Below are positions 26,813-35,471 of a stretch of 64,000 bases of DNA, in pieces. The notes beneath the pieces were generated by a model, which worked only from the letters and a program-made list of their open reading frames with translations, searched no databases and was not told the origin of the DNA. Made by a program: the position numbers and the translations under genes. The DNA is from Paenibacillus sp. PL91 (GTDB lineage Bacteria > Bacillota > Bacilli > Paenibacillales > Paenibacillaceae). Positions within the stretch are counted from its first letter, which is position 1, and the number at the start of each line of letters is the position of its first letter. Location: contig NZ_JABBYG020000024.1 of assembly GCF_012935325.2 (NCBI RefSeq), forward strand, positions 1 through 64,000. Reading direction: 5' to 3'.

Positions 26813-28146
26813 TATGAATACACCTCTTTTTCAGCTTTAAGGGATAGGAAGGCATTAGCCGGACGCGCAAGCCCAAGATTGCCCCGCAGCGTTTGCTCTT
26901 CATAGGAAGTGCGGAATAAGCCGCGATTTTGAAGCTCCGGAATCACCTTCTCTACAAAGCGCTCCAAGCCGCTCGGGTAAATTTGCGGCATAAGGTTAAA
27001 GCCGTCAGCTGCGCCGCTATGGAACCATTTCTCGATCACATCAGCCAGCGCAAGCGGCGTACCCGTGAAGGTGAAATGTCCTCTAGCTCCTGCTAAGCGA
27101 TTAATTAATTGCCTGAGCGTCGGCCGCTCCCGTTCAACCAAATCCAAAATCAGCTGATGGCGGCTCTTCATGCCGTTTACCTCATCTGTGGACTGTGCTC
27201 CATCCAGGCTGACTACGTCATCTAGGGAATGACGGGATAGATCGACTCCGAGGCGGGAGGATAGTCGGCTTATTGCACCCTCATGATCGATGAGATTAAA
27301 TAATTCCTCTTCGATCTCTCTCGCTTCCGCCTCCGTATCAGCCAAAATCGGACTTAAGCCCGGCAATATTTTCAGCTGGCCGGGTGTACGGCCATATTGC
27401 GCGAGACGTGATTTGACGTCCTTATAGAAAGCGCGAGCCTCTTCAAACGTCAGCTGAGCGGTGAAGATCACCTCCGCTGTTTTTGCCGCAAAATCTTTGC
27501 CGGTTTCCGAGGAGCCTGCTTGGACAAGGACCGGATAGCCCTGCGGCGGACGTGCAATATTAAGAGGTCCCTTCACAGCAAAATGCTTGCCTAAGTAGTC
27601 AATCGTATGAACCTTTGCCTGATCGATGAGGACGCCGTTTATTTTGTCATTCCGTACGGCTTCATCCTCCCAGCTGTCCCATAATCGCTTTACGACCTCC
27701 ACGAATTCCTCTGCCGATTCATAACGCTCATGATGCTTCGGATGCTGTTCCTTGCTGAACTGCTCCGCTGCCGGTCCCGCCCCGGTTACGATATTCCAGC
27801 CTGCCCGGCCTTTGCTGATATGGTCCAAGGAGGCAAACTTCCTTGCCACATGGAACGGCTCGTTATAAGTCGTTTCCACCGTTGCGATCAGACCGATATG
27901 CTTCGTTGCCGCCGCTAGCGCCGACAGCAGCGTGAACGGCTCAAGCGTACCGGAGCTTGCCCAATAGCCGTCAGCGAGAAATACCGAGTCCAGCAAGCCT
28001 TTCTCGGCAATTTGGGCTAGCTTTAAATAGTGCTGAATGTTCAGTCCTTTCTCCGGCTCGGTGCCAGGATAGCGCCATGAGGCTTCATGGTGGCCCGATG
28101 CCGCGAGAAACGCGTTAAGGTTAAGCTTTCGCTCCGACTTGGTCAT
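26812..28146 (-). CDS. NtaA/SnaA/DszA family FMNH2-dependent monooxygenase, first gene of unit B
   Basis: About 444 residues. Family signatures HIGLIATVETTYNEPFHVAR, DHISKGRAGWNIVTGAGPAAEQF and QAGSSETGKDFAAK are present. The start ATG 28146 has AGGGGG at 7 nt; the frame is open upstream through the attenuator but that part is non-coding leader. It resembles the 22732-24057 enzyme in the insertion before NGxKSRHQLILDLV, so the operon encodes two sub-types of monooxygenase. Confidence 0.9.
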   Translation of the reverse strand: MTKSERKLNLNAFLAASGHHEASWRYPGTEPEKGLNIQHYLKLAQIAEKGLLDSVFLADGYWASSGTLEPFTLLSALAAATKHIGLIATVETTYNEPFHVARKFASLDHISKGRAGWNIVTGAGPAAEQFSKEQHPKHHERYESAEEFVEVVKRLWDSWEDEAVRNDKINGVLIDQAKVHTIDYLGKHFAVKGPLNIARPPQGYPVLVQAGSSETGKDFAAKTAEVIFTAQLTFEEARAFYKDVKSRLAQYGRTPGQLKILPGLSPILADTEAEAREIEEELFNLIDHEGAISRLSSRLGVDLSRHSLDDVVSLDGAQSTDEVNGMKSRHQLILDLVERERPTLRQLINRLAGARGHFTFTGTPLALADVIEKWFHSGAADGFNLMPQIYPSGLERFVEKVIPELQNRGLFRTSYEEQTLRGNLGLARPANAFLSLKAEKEVYS

Positions 28147-28173
28147 GCTTAATCCCCCTCTAAACGTTGTAAT

Positions 28174-28301
28174 AAAAAATAGCCAGAGCTGCCCTAAAGG
28201 CATCTCCGGCTATCCGGTCGATAATTACCAAGTAAACCAATATATATAATCAGCTTTATTGCAAGTGCTAAGAATTTATCATCTCAAAGTGATTCTGTCA
28301 A
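28174..28301 (-). promoter_or_regulatory. Leader element B: promoter, CCGG mini-hairpin and overlapping terminator
   Basis: Minus-strand promoter -35 TTGACA (28296-28301), 17-bp spacer, -10 TAAATT (28273-28278), starting 18 bp after the stop codon of the upstream permease. The leader reaches CCGG-ATAG-CCGG (28206-28217). The second CCGG and part of the loop form the 5' arm of the terminator (TAGCCGGAG ... CTCTGGCTA, 28180-28211) followed by six T residues. It would also act on any transcript reading through from the ABC operon upstream. Confidence 0.8.
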
Positions 28302-28318
28302 CGATTATTTCCATGTTT

Positions 28319-29293
28319 CTACTCGACCAAGCCCGTACGTTCAACCCCTTCAATAAACCAGCGCTGCGCGAACAGATAGACGACGAGCAGCGGCATAATG
28401 ATGAGGAAAGAGGCAGCCATTTTGATCGCTTCGGCATACACCGTTATTTCGCCCGCGCCTTCAGCCAGCTTCATTTCACCTGCCATCCTCGCCAGCGTTA
28501 TGGACAACGGCACGTTTTCTGCCGTAAACATAAACAACGACGGGAAATAAAAATCATTCCAGTTCCAGACAAACGAGAACAGCACCACTACAACGGTAGC
28601 CGATCTCGATATCGGAAACATGACGCGGAAGAACATGCGGAAAGGTCCCGCTCCGTCCATGCGCGCCGCCTCGTCCAGCTCCTTCGGCAGCGTGGAATAG
28701 AAGGCGCGGTAAATAATGACGAACATCGCCCCCTTCAGCCCGTGTCCGAATAGAGCAGGCACAACCATCGGCAAAAACGTGTTCAGCCAGCCAAACCCCT
28801 TAAAGAGCATGATGGACGGCAAAATCGTAATCTGAGGCGGCATAATAAAGGTAAATAAGAGCAGGGCTCCCCATACTTTTTTGAAAGGGAAATCAAGCCT
28901 TGCGAACGCGTAACCTGCAATCGCGCAGGAGAAAACCTGCAGCACCGCAACGGAAGACGCCAGCGACACGCTAATGAGAAAGCTTTTGCCATAGTTCAGC
29001 ATCTCCGATGCTTCCTGCAGATGGCCGAGGAACAGCGTTTTCGGTACCCATATGACGGTCGGATCAAGAATGTTTTTGGCGTCCTTCACCATCGTCGTCA
29101 CCATGTATAGAATCGGTTTAATATAAATAAATGCGACGTTGATTAGAATGACATACACAAACAGCTTGAATAGCAGCCCTTTGTCGATTTCCGCTCCAAG
29201 GAGCCGGTATTTCAGCAAATCGAGTCCCTGGCGTAGCTTATCCTCCGAATAAAGCCTGGCCGCTGCCTCGCTGCCTCTTTTGACTATCTTCAT
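28319..29293 (-). CDS. Carbohydrate-type ABC transporter permease (MalG-like), pair 2
   Basis: A 324-residue permease with a longer cytoplasmic N-terminus than usual (first membrane helix near residue 45) and the EAA loop DEAARMDGAGPFRMFFRVMFP. It forms pair 2 with 29317-30183. Pair 2 has no dedicated binding protein in its own operon; candidates are the 985-residue protein at 36.4-39.3 kb and the two lipoproteins encoded immediately downstream. It is the last gene of the ABC operon. Confidence 0.88.
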   Translation of the reverse strand: MKIVKRGSEAAARLYSEDKLRQGLDLLKYRLLGAEIDKGLLFKLFVYVILINVAFIYIKPILYMVTTMVKDAKNILDPTVIWVPKTLFLGHLQEASEMLNYGKSFLISVSLASSVAVLQVFSCAIAGYAFARLDFPFKKVWGALLLFTFIMPPQITILPSIMLFKGFGWLNTFLPMVVPALFGHGLKGAMFVIIYRAFYSTLPKELDEAARMDGAGPFRMFFRVMFPISRSATVVVVLFSFVWNWNDFYFPSLFMFTAENVPLSITLARMAGEMKLAEGAGEITVYAEAIKMAASFLIIMPLLVVYLFAQRWFIEGVERTGLVE

Positions 29294-29316
29294 CAGAGCT
29301 CACCTCTCTTTCCTGT

Positions 29317-30183
29317 TTATCGTTTTCCTGATAGCGATTTGTCAACCTTGCCGTAGAGGAATAAGGTCAGAAGCACAAAGGTGAGGATAATCGAAAAATA
29401 AATCCATGCCAGCGCGCTGGAGCTGCCGTAATTGGTCGTATTCACTCGGCTGACAATCGGATTGGACGGGAATGTGAACAGGTCGACGACGGTGTACATT
29501 AAATTCAAGAAAATATAGGGGACAAGTCCCGGAAGCGTTATTTTCCAAAACGTATTCCACGGTCCCGAGCCATCAATGCGCGAAGCCTCATAGACCGACG
29601 CCGGCAGCGTCTGTCTCCCTGCAAGGAAGATTAAGATTTGAACGCCCGAATACCATAGAACGAGCACAAACGAGCTCATCACCTTCTGAATCGGAGCGAC
29701 CCAAGCTCCCGGCACGTATTCCTGCAAATAATAGTCGATCCGCAGCGTTTCCATAATGCTAAGCGAGCCTTCGCCCTGCGCGATAAACTCCTGTACGATT
29801 TGGCCCGAGGAGAATATGACAGGGAGAAAAAAGATAACCCGAAACAGCGTCCTGCCTGGGAACCGCAGATTTAACAGAATGGCAACTAATAGAGAGAATA
29901 CAAGAATGATCGGGATCATCATCGCCGACTCTCTTAGAAACGGGAACAGCTCTTCATAGAGCAAGCTTCCGTTGGCAATCAATATCTCTCTATAGTGGCT
30001 CAATCCGATAAACGTATAATTGACGCTGTTTACTGTAATTTTGACCTGATGAAAGCTCATGTATAGCGAGTAGCCTAGCGGAAACGCCACAAAGACGAGA
30101 AAGCCAAACACCCACGGCGCAATAAACAAGGAGCCTTCCAGCTTCCGTATCGTCGTATTCTCAAGCTTGCGGCTCCACCTCAT
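29317..30183 (-). CDS. Carbohydrate-type ABC transporter permease (MalF/UgpA-like), pair 2
   Basis: A 288-residue permease with six hydrophobic segments and the EAA loop EASRIDGSGPWNTFWKITLP, which contacts the ATPase. Its start overlaps the DUF5696 stop by 4 bp (ATGA), so it is translationally coupled. Partner is the following MalG-like permease. The shared ATPase is probably the MsmX/UgpC-type protein at 39.4-40.5 kb. Confidence 0.88.
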   Translation of the reverse strand: MRWSRKLENTTIRKLEGSLFIAPWVFGFLVFVAFPLGYSLYMSFHQVKITVNSVNYTFIGLSHYREILIANGSLLYEELFPFLRESAMMIPIILVFSLLVAILLNLRFPGRTLFRVIFFLPVIFSSGQIVQEFIAQGEGSLSIMETLRIDYYLQEYVPGAWVAPIQKVMSSFVLVLWYSGVQILIFLAGRQTLPASVYEASRIDGSGPWNTFWKITLPGLVPYIFLNLMYTVVDLFTFPSNPIVSRVNTTNYGSSSALAWIYFSIILTFVLLTLFLYGKVDKSLSGKR

Positions 30184-32450
30184 CGCTTCGTTCCCCCTTT
30201 AATGACCACAAAGTCTTTTGCCGGAACGAATACGCCGTCCTTGCTGTAATCCGTCTCATTATAATTAACGACAATGCGATAGCCGCTGCCGTAAACCGTC
30301 TCCTTTACTTTAGGAGCGAGCTCGCGGTGCGCCGTTATATACTCATCCTGCACAGCTGCCAGCGCTTCATTCGATCTTGCATATTCACCCTTTAGATCAT
30401 CGATCCAATCCTTGTAATTCAAGCTGTAATACCATAAGGAATACGATTTTCTAAGGTCAGCCGCCTTATCGCCGCTAAGCACATAAGCAGGGTATGCCCC
30501 GTACTCGATGCTCCGCAAAAACTCATCGCCGAATTCATCGCGCAAATTCGACCATTCCAGCGTATACGTGCGAAGGCCATGAAGAACAATTTGGGCAAAC
30601 GGAATTTCTTCGCTAATGAAGACGTCATACGAATAATCGTCCGTTAATCGGTGGACATGATCGATCTGATCCAGCGCATAGAAGTTTACGTTATTCGCTG
30701 CTATCGATCCAAGCGCTTCCTTGCTCTTTTTCAAAATGCCGCGCTGCACCTCAACGACGTCCGCCCTGCTTGCTCGGTAACGGCTGTTGAAATCGGTATT
30801 TACCTGCTGACCGATGCCATCCTCGTAATAAATGCCGTCCGCCCCTAAGCTCTTATAGTCGTTCAAATCAGCCGAGACAACCTTCTCGTAAAATTTTGGG
30901 CTAACGAATTTGCCGACATCCTGATCGGCATTTCGCTGCTCCTCCAGCACCGTTCCCGCCAAATTCCGCAAGCCGTCGCGCCTCCACCAAAACCGATCAT
31001 CGCCATTCGTATTTAGCGTATAGTTGGCCGTTAAATAGACGGGAATGTTCAAGGAATGGGCAAACGATATAAAGCTTCTCATGCCGCTGTTCCCGCCTAA
31101 ACGCTTATCTACCGGGAAATAGCCGCCATGGGTGCTGTAGCCATCCTGCTGCCAGCCCGCGAAGTTAATTTGCATATGCTGAATGCCAAGCTCGTAAATT
31201 TGACGAACAAGCTCGGTCGCTTCTGCCGTCGTGGTTGCTTTTAGGTAAGAGTCGGCAAAAAGCCCTTTCTCGATGTCCGCCCCTACAATATCGACGTAAA
31301 GCGGAATATCCTTCTTAGGCGCTGCCAGCGGCTTAACACCCTGTTCATGAATCAAATAGTTACGATAAGCCTCTGCCATTCCGACATAATTGCTTTTCTC
31401 CGGCAGCAGCGGATAGTAGCGCATTGCGCGACCATCCGTTAAAAACTTGTCGCCGCTGTACGTATAGAAGCCTTCGCCGGTGCTTTTGCTTACGCTTTGG
31501 AAAAATCGCTTGCGATACTGCCACTCAGTCGTCGCCCAGTTCGAGCGCCCGACCGCGCCCGATGGCGCAGCATAGACGTTCGCGAACGCCTCCCCTTGCG
31601 AGATAATCGCAACAAACGCTTGATCGCCGGACTTTATTCCATATACGGGCATTCCGATTCTTTGCCGGCCGGTATTCTCGTTATAGTACGATAAGTCCGG
31701 GCCATACACGCTCTCATTATAGGTAAGCTGCTGCATAATCCGGTCTTGTGCGAAGTTGATCAACGAGCCTGAACCGTCCGGCAGCAAAATATACCCCTCC
31801 TGCCCCACTGAGGGCTCTGCTCCGAATAACGGGTAGAGCTTAATATTCAATAGGCTTAAAGCGCCTTCCACGATGCCCGAATCCATGATCCGCGTCTCCA
31901 CATAATCGTCATGCAGACTTACCTCAATCGGAATTTTGAACTCCGCCTTTGGCAGCGCAAAGGTGACGGTAAATCCAGCTGCGGTAGGCTGGAAGTTTTC
32001 CAGATAGCCTTGGTTTTCGATTAGTCCTGCCGTCACCGAGGATGACTTGTAGTTTTTGGCATTGACGTATTCGACTATAATCGGCGAGGTCAAATTATTT
32101 TTCCACGTATTAGGAACCGTCTCATCCTTCCAATACTGCGGATCAGGATACGAGCGCCATACCTTCCCCGTCGATTTGTTGATCACTTGAAAATGACCAG
32201 TCGTCTTATCCGCAAGCAGCTTTAAGCTGCCGGACTCGGCAAGCTGTTCAAAGCCGCCTTCGTCAGGCAAGCCCGCCTTATAGGGAGCAGCTCCCTTCTT
32301 CTCGAAAAGACTAGTGACAATCGCAGCCTCATTAGACGGTTTGCTCCATTGCTCTCCTACCAGTAAAGCCAGCCATCCAATAAAGGCCAGCAAAACGATA
32401 GCGAGCACCAGCTTCGCAATGAGCTTAACGTTGATTTTACGGGCAGTCAT
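30180..32450 (-). CDS. DUF5696 domain protein, membrane-anchored, glycosidase-like
   Basis: A 756-residue protein with one N-terminal membrane anchor (about residues 10-31) and the rest extracytoplasmic. The N-terminal third is beta-rich (VINKSTGKVWRSYPDP); the middle and C-terminal parts look like a TIM-barrel with QINFAGWQQDGYSTHGGYFP and GADGIYYEDGIGQQ, reminiscent of glycoside hydrolase barrels with acidic residues at strand ends. I match it to DUF5696; no activity is established. It overlaps genes on both sides by 4 bp. Its place inside a sugar transporter operon suggests trimming of a glycan outside the membrane before uptake. Confidence 0.78.
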   Translation of the reverse strand: MTARKINVKLIAKLVLAIVLLAFIGWLALLVGEQWSKPSNEAAIVTSLFEKKGAAPYKAGLPDEGGFEQLAESGSLKLLADKTTGHFQVINKSTGKVWRSYPDPQYWKDETVPNTWKNNLTSPIIVEYVNAKNYKSSSVTAGLIENQGYLENFQPTAAGFTVTFALPKAEFKIPIEVSLHDDYVETRIMDSGIVEGALSLLNIKLYPLFGAEPSVGQEGYILLPDGSGSLINFAQDRIMQQLTYNESVYGPDLSYYNENTGRQRIGMPVYGIKSGDQAFVAIISQGEAFANVYAAPSGAVGRSNWATTEWQYRKRFFQSVSKSTGEGFYTYSGDKFLTDGRAMRYYPLLPEKSNYVGMAEAYRNYLIHEQGVKPLAAPKKDIPLYVDIVGADIEKGLFADSYLKATTTAEATELVRQIYELGIQHMQINFAGWQQDGYSTHGGYFPVDKRLGGNSGMRSFISFAHSLNIPVYLTANYTLNTNGDDRFWWRRDGLRNLAGTVLEEQRNADQDVGKFVSPKFYEKVVSADLNDYKSLGADGIYYEDGIGQQVNTDFNSRYRASRADVVEVQRGILKKSKEALGSIAANNVNFYALDQIDHVHRLTDDYSYDVFISEEIPFAQIVLHGLRTYTLEWSNLRDEFGDEFLRSIEYGAYPAYVLSGDKAADLRKSYSLWYYSLNYKDWIDDLKGEYARSNEALAAVQDEYITAHRELAPKVKETVYGSGYRIVVNYNETDYSKDGVFVPAKDFVVIKGGTKR

Positions 32451-34603
32451 CGGATGATCACCTCCTGGTATAAGGAATTAATAAAGTTGACCAATTCTAT
32501 GCTAAGGCTGATTAAGATGAAGATCAGAATGACGATGATCGCTAGCGCAAGCAAGGATAACAGAATAATAAAGATCGCTTCGATGAACGTATAGTTGTGT
32601 ATCCCCTGAACCATCCAAATAAACAGCAGCGCCACCCATAGGACGATAAACAGCTTCAAAAAATGAAAGATGGCAAGCTCATTCAGAGTGAGCACATTTG
32701 AGAGTAGAGTTACCGGTATTCCTATGAGAATAATCGGATATAAGGCGTACGAGCTGCTGTAAAATACGTCCTGGAACCTCCCCTCGCCTCTAAGCAGCGA
32801 GCTGATCAAATAGTTGGAGACGATCCACCCAAGCCATATGCCTACAAATTGAATCGTGATCGGAAACAAATCAACGCCGACATGGACAGCCGGATTGAAT
32901 ATGAAGCTTGTGCCAGCTTGCATATAACCGTACGATACCGCCGCTAATACGAATAAAATGATGCTGCTTAAGAAGCCTGCTTTGTTCTCATATCGTATAG
33001 CATAGAAGCCATCAACCGGATGCTTGATTAAATAGAAAACATGCTTCAGCTGTTCTATCCACAACGGCTTCGGACGACGAAGCTTGGCGCTCTGTCTGGT
33101 TTTCAATTGAAGCTTCTTGGACAAACCGTTCCATAGCAGATAGATGATCCCGAGTACAAGCGCGCTATTCATGAGCAGGCCAAAATGGCTTTGAAACCAT
33201 TTCAACCGATTTTGCCAAAAGGATTCCGAATAGCCGCCAACGACTCCCGCCTGATAAAACAGCTTTTCGGCTCTCGCATAATCTTCTTTCTTGTATGCTG
33301 CCTTCGCCAAACCGATCAAGGCAGGCGTATACTGTGCATTCAATCGATGAACCTCGCGCCATAAGGGCTCGCTTTGCTCATACTTCCCTTCCTGCGTCAG
33401 CCCGTTCGCCTCATGGACGAGCTTTCCAAACTCCGATAACCGGAGAACCTGAATCAAATTGTTTACGCTGTCGAGCACCAGCAGCTCGCCTTTCGAATTG
33501 CTTGCAATGGCAGCCGGCGTTTTGACGACCCCAGTCTTCGAGGTAGCCGTAATGACGTCGCCGCCCCAGAAAAACAGCAGATTCCCATTAAGATCATACT
33601 GGCTAATGATGTTCCAGACCGAATCGATAACCGTAATGTTGCCGGCAGAATCGACCGTAATGTCATTTAACTGCGGGCTAATGCCTTGCTGCGAATAGTG
33701 AAAATACTCACCGTACGATTTAACGGGCTGCAAAGCGGCAAACTCTCCCTTGCCAACCAGCTGATCGAGTCCCGCTATATTTAGCTTTTTAACCTGGTCC
33801 TGCTGTATCTCCTTCGTTACCGTGTAAATATAGCCGTTTTTGTCTATTGTAGAGTTAGCAATCGCTCCCGGCAGCTTCTTCAGCTCCCGCTGATACATCT
33901 CTCGCGTATAGACAAATCGTTTAAAGGCATCAAATAAAGAGAACGGCACTCTGTTCGGACCAAAAAAGCTGACGAAGCTTCCTTCGGGATCAAGCTGCAC
34001 CAGGCCTTGATAGGCGCCAAGCGTCGTTACGTAAATAAAGCCTCGTTTATCAACGATCAGATTGATCGGATCGTATTTGAAGCCAGCAGGCAAGTAGCTG
34101 GATTCGGGACGGCCAAATGCCTTCAGCAGCTTCCCATTCGGATCGAGCCGAACGACCCGATTGTTGCCAGTATCCGCAACGTAAATTTCTCCTGCCCTGT
34201 CAACGTACAATCCGCTTGGCTTCTTAAGCGGACTTTCGCTTACTTTGATTTCTCGGATATAGTGTCCTTGCTCATCCAAATGAACGATGCGATTGTTGCC
34301 TGTATCCGCAATATAGATGTGATCCCTCTCGTCCACAAATATATCCTTAGGCTGGTTTAGCTGCAGCTTAGCCAGTTTCTTGGCGCCAGCTGACTGGCTT
34401 GCTTCCTGAGGAATCACATCCGTGCCAACAATGCCGGCTGGAATATACGCCGCTTGCGTTTGCACCAGCTGTCCGAATCCATCCTTATAGTAGGTTTCGT
34501 ACGGTAACTGTGAGGCTGTAGCCTGCAAGCCGGGCCACGCTATGTAAATCGCCGTAATCAAGACAATGATGGCCAGACGAATCCGCAGCCTCCTGTTCTT
34601 CAA
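32447..34603 (-). CDS. NHL-repeat, TPR and YIP1-domain membrane protein
   Basis: A 718-residue fusion. After a signal sequence come NHL-type beta-propeller repeats (PKDIFVDERDHIYIADTGNN and PSGLYVDRAGEIYVADTGNN near residues 85-160, more to about 395), then a TPR-like helical stretch (about 400-455), a membrane segment, and a YIP1-type domain with about five membrane helices from near 545 to the end. The propeller and TPR part would face outward. Its role in the transporter operon is unknown; a scaffold or sensor for the uptake complex is possible. Start and end overlap or abut neighbours, so it belongs to the operon. Confidence 0.75.
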   Translation of the reverse strand: MKNRRLRIRLAIIVLITAIYIAWPGLQATASQLPYETYYKDGFGQLVQTQAAYIPAGIVGTDVIPQEASQSAGAKKLAKLQLNQPKDIFVDERDHIYIADTGNNRIVHLDEQGHYIREIKVSESPLKKPSGLYVDRAGEIYVADTGNNRVVRLDPNGKLLKAFGRPESSYLPAGFKYDPINLIVDKRGFIYVTTLGAYQGLVQLDPEGSFVSFFGPNRVPFSLFDAFKRFVYTREMYQRELKKLPGAIANSTIDKNGYIYTVTKEIQQDQVKKLNIAGLDQLVGKGEFAALQPVKSYGEYFHYSQQGISPQLNDITVDSAGNITVIDSVWNIISQYDLNGNLLFFWGGDVITATSKTGVVKTPAAIASNSKGELLVLDSVNNLIQVLRLSEFGKLVHEANGLTQEGKYEQSEPLWREVHRLNAQYTPALIGLAKAAYKKEDYARAEKLFYQAGVVGGYSESFWQNRLKWFQSHFGLLMNSALVLGIIYLLWNGLSKKLQLKTRQSAKLRRPKPLWIEQLKHVFYLIKHPVDGFYAIRYENKAGFLSSIILFVLAAVSYGYMQAGTSFIFNPAVHVGVDLFPITIQFVGIWLGWIVSNYLISSLLRGEGRFQDVFYSSSYALYPIILIGIPVTLLSNVLTLNELAIFHFLKLFIVLWVALLFIWMVQGIHNYTFIEAIFIILLSLLALAIIVILIFILISLSIELVNFINSLYQEVIIR

Positions 34604-34619
34604 GCGATTTCCCCCTTAT

Positions 34620-35468
34620 CTATTTAATTCCCGAATGCGCCATCGTAGAAATGACCTTGCTTTGAAGAATAATAAAGAAAAATAAATTCGGGACGAGCAT
34701 AATGAGCGCCGCTACCGCAGCCGCGCCTTGGCGCGCTACATTGTTGGCAAGATTGTTCGTCAGCGTCGAGAGAAAGAACGGGAAGTTTTTCATTTCGTCA
34801 TCCTGCATGAACAGCATTGACGTCTCCACGTTGCCCCATGAGTTTTGAAAGGCTAAAATCGCTACCGTCGCAATCGCCGGCATACACATCGGGATAACGA
34901 TGCGGGCAAACACGATAAACTCATTTGCGCCGTCTATTCTTGAAGCTTCCAGCAGCGAGTCCGGGATCTGATCCACGAATTGCTTAAGCAGGAAGACGGC
35001 TACCGGCAAAGCAAGCACGGGCAGCAGGTGCCCCCAATACGTGTTCATAATGCCGAGATTGCTGACGACCAAATACCTAGGAATTTGAATAACCTCTGGC
35101 GTGAACATCAACATTAATATAATGGTGGCAAAAATAAACTTACGTCCGGGGAACGGGTGCTTCGACAAAGGATAAGCGCACAGGGCGCTCACTGCCGTTA
35201 CGCCAATAACGCTCGCAGCCGAGATAAACAAGCTGTTGAATAAATAACGCGATACCGGAACGACAGAATTTGAAGTCACCCAGAACAGCTCCACAAAGTT
35301 CTGTATGTTCGGCTCCTTGACAAAAAATCTCGGCGGATAGATAAACAGCTCATGATAAGGCTTGAAAGCATGATTAAAAATATAAATGATAGGCAGCACC
35401 ATCATGATTGACAACAGAAGCATAAATACGTTAAAGCTAATTTTGGCGGCAAGGCTTGATTGTTTCAG
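34620..35468 (-). CDS. Carbohydrate-type ABC transporter permease (MalG-like), pair 1, CTG start
   Basis: About 282 residues with six membrane segments and the EAA loop EASRIDGANEFIVFARIVIP. Using the first ATG (35423) would remove the cytoplasmic N-terminus and cut into the first helix. The frame continues upstream through LKQSSLAAKISFNVF to a CTG at 35468 that lies 8 nt behind GGAGG and 3 nt after the stop of the preceding permease gene; no ATG, GTG or TTG fits as well. I therefore call a CTG start. It pairs with 35472-36368. Confidence 0.8.
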   Translation of the reverse strand: MKQSSLAAKISFNVFMLLLSIMMVLPIIYIFNHAFKPYHELFIYPPRFFVKEPNIQNFVELFWVTSNSVVPVSRYLFNSLFISAASVIGVTAVSALCAYPLSKHPFPGRKFIFATIILMLMFTPEVIQIPRYLVVSNLGIMNTYWGHLLPVLALPVAVFLLKQFVDQIPDSLLEASRIDGANEFIVFARIVIPMCMPAIATVAILAFQNSWGNVETSMLFMQDDEMKNFPFFLSTLTNNLANNVARQGAAAVAALIMLVPNLFFFIILQSKVISTMAHSGIK

Positions 35469-35471
35469 GTG

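Noticed and set aside
28174-28301. SAM or T-box riboswitch before the LLM operon
   Set aside because: The CCGG elements lack the SAM-box core (GATGAAACCCGGCAACC-like) and the T-box AGGGTGGNACCGCG; the structure is much smaller.
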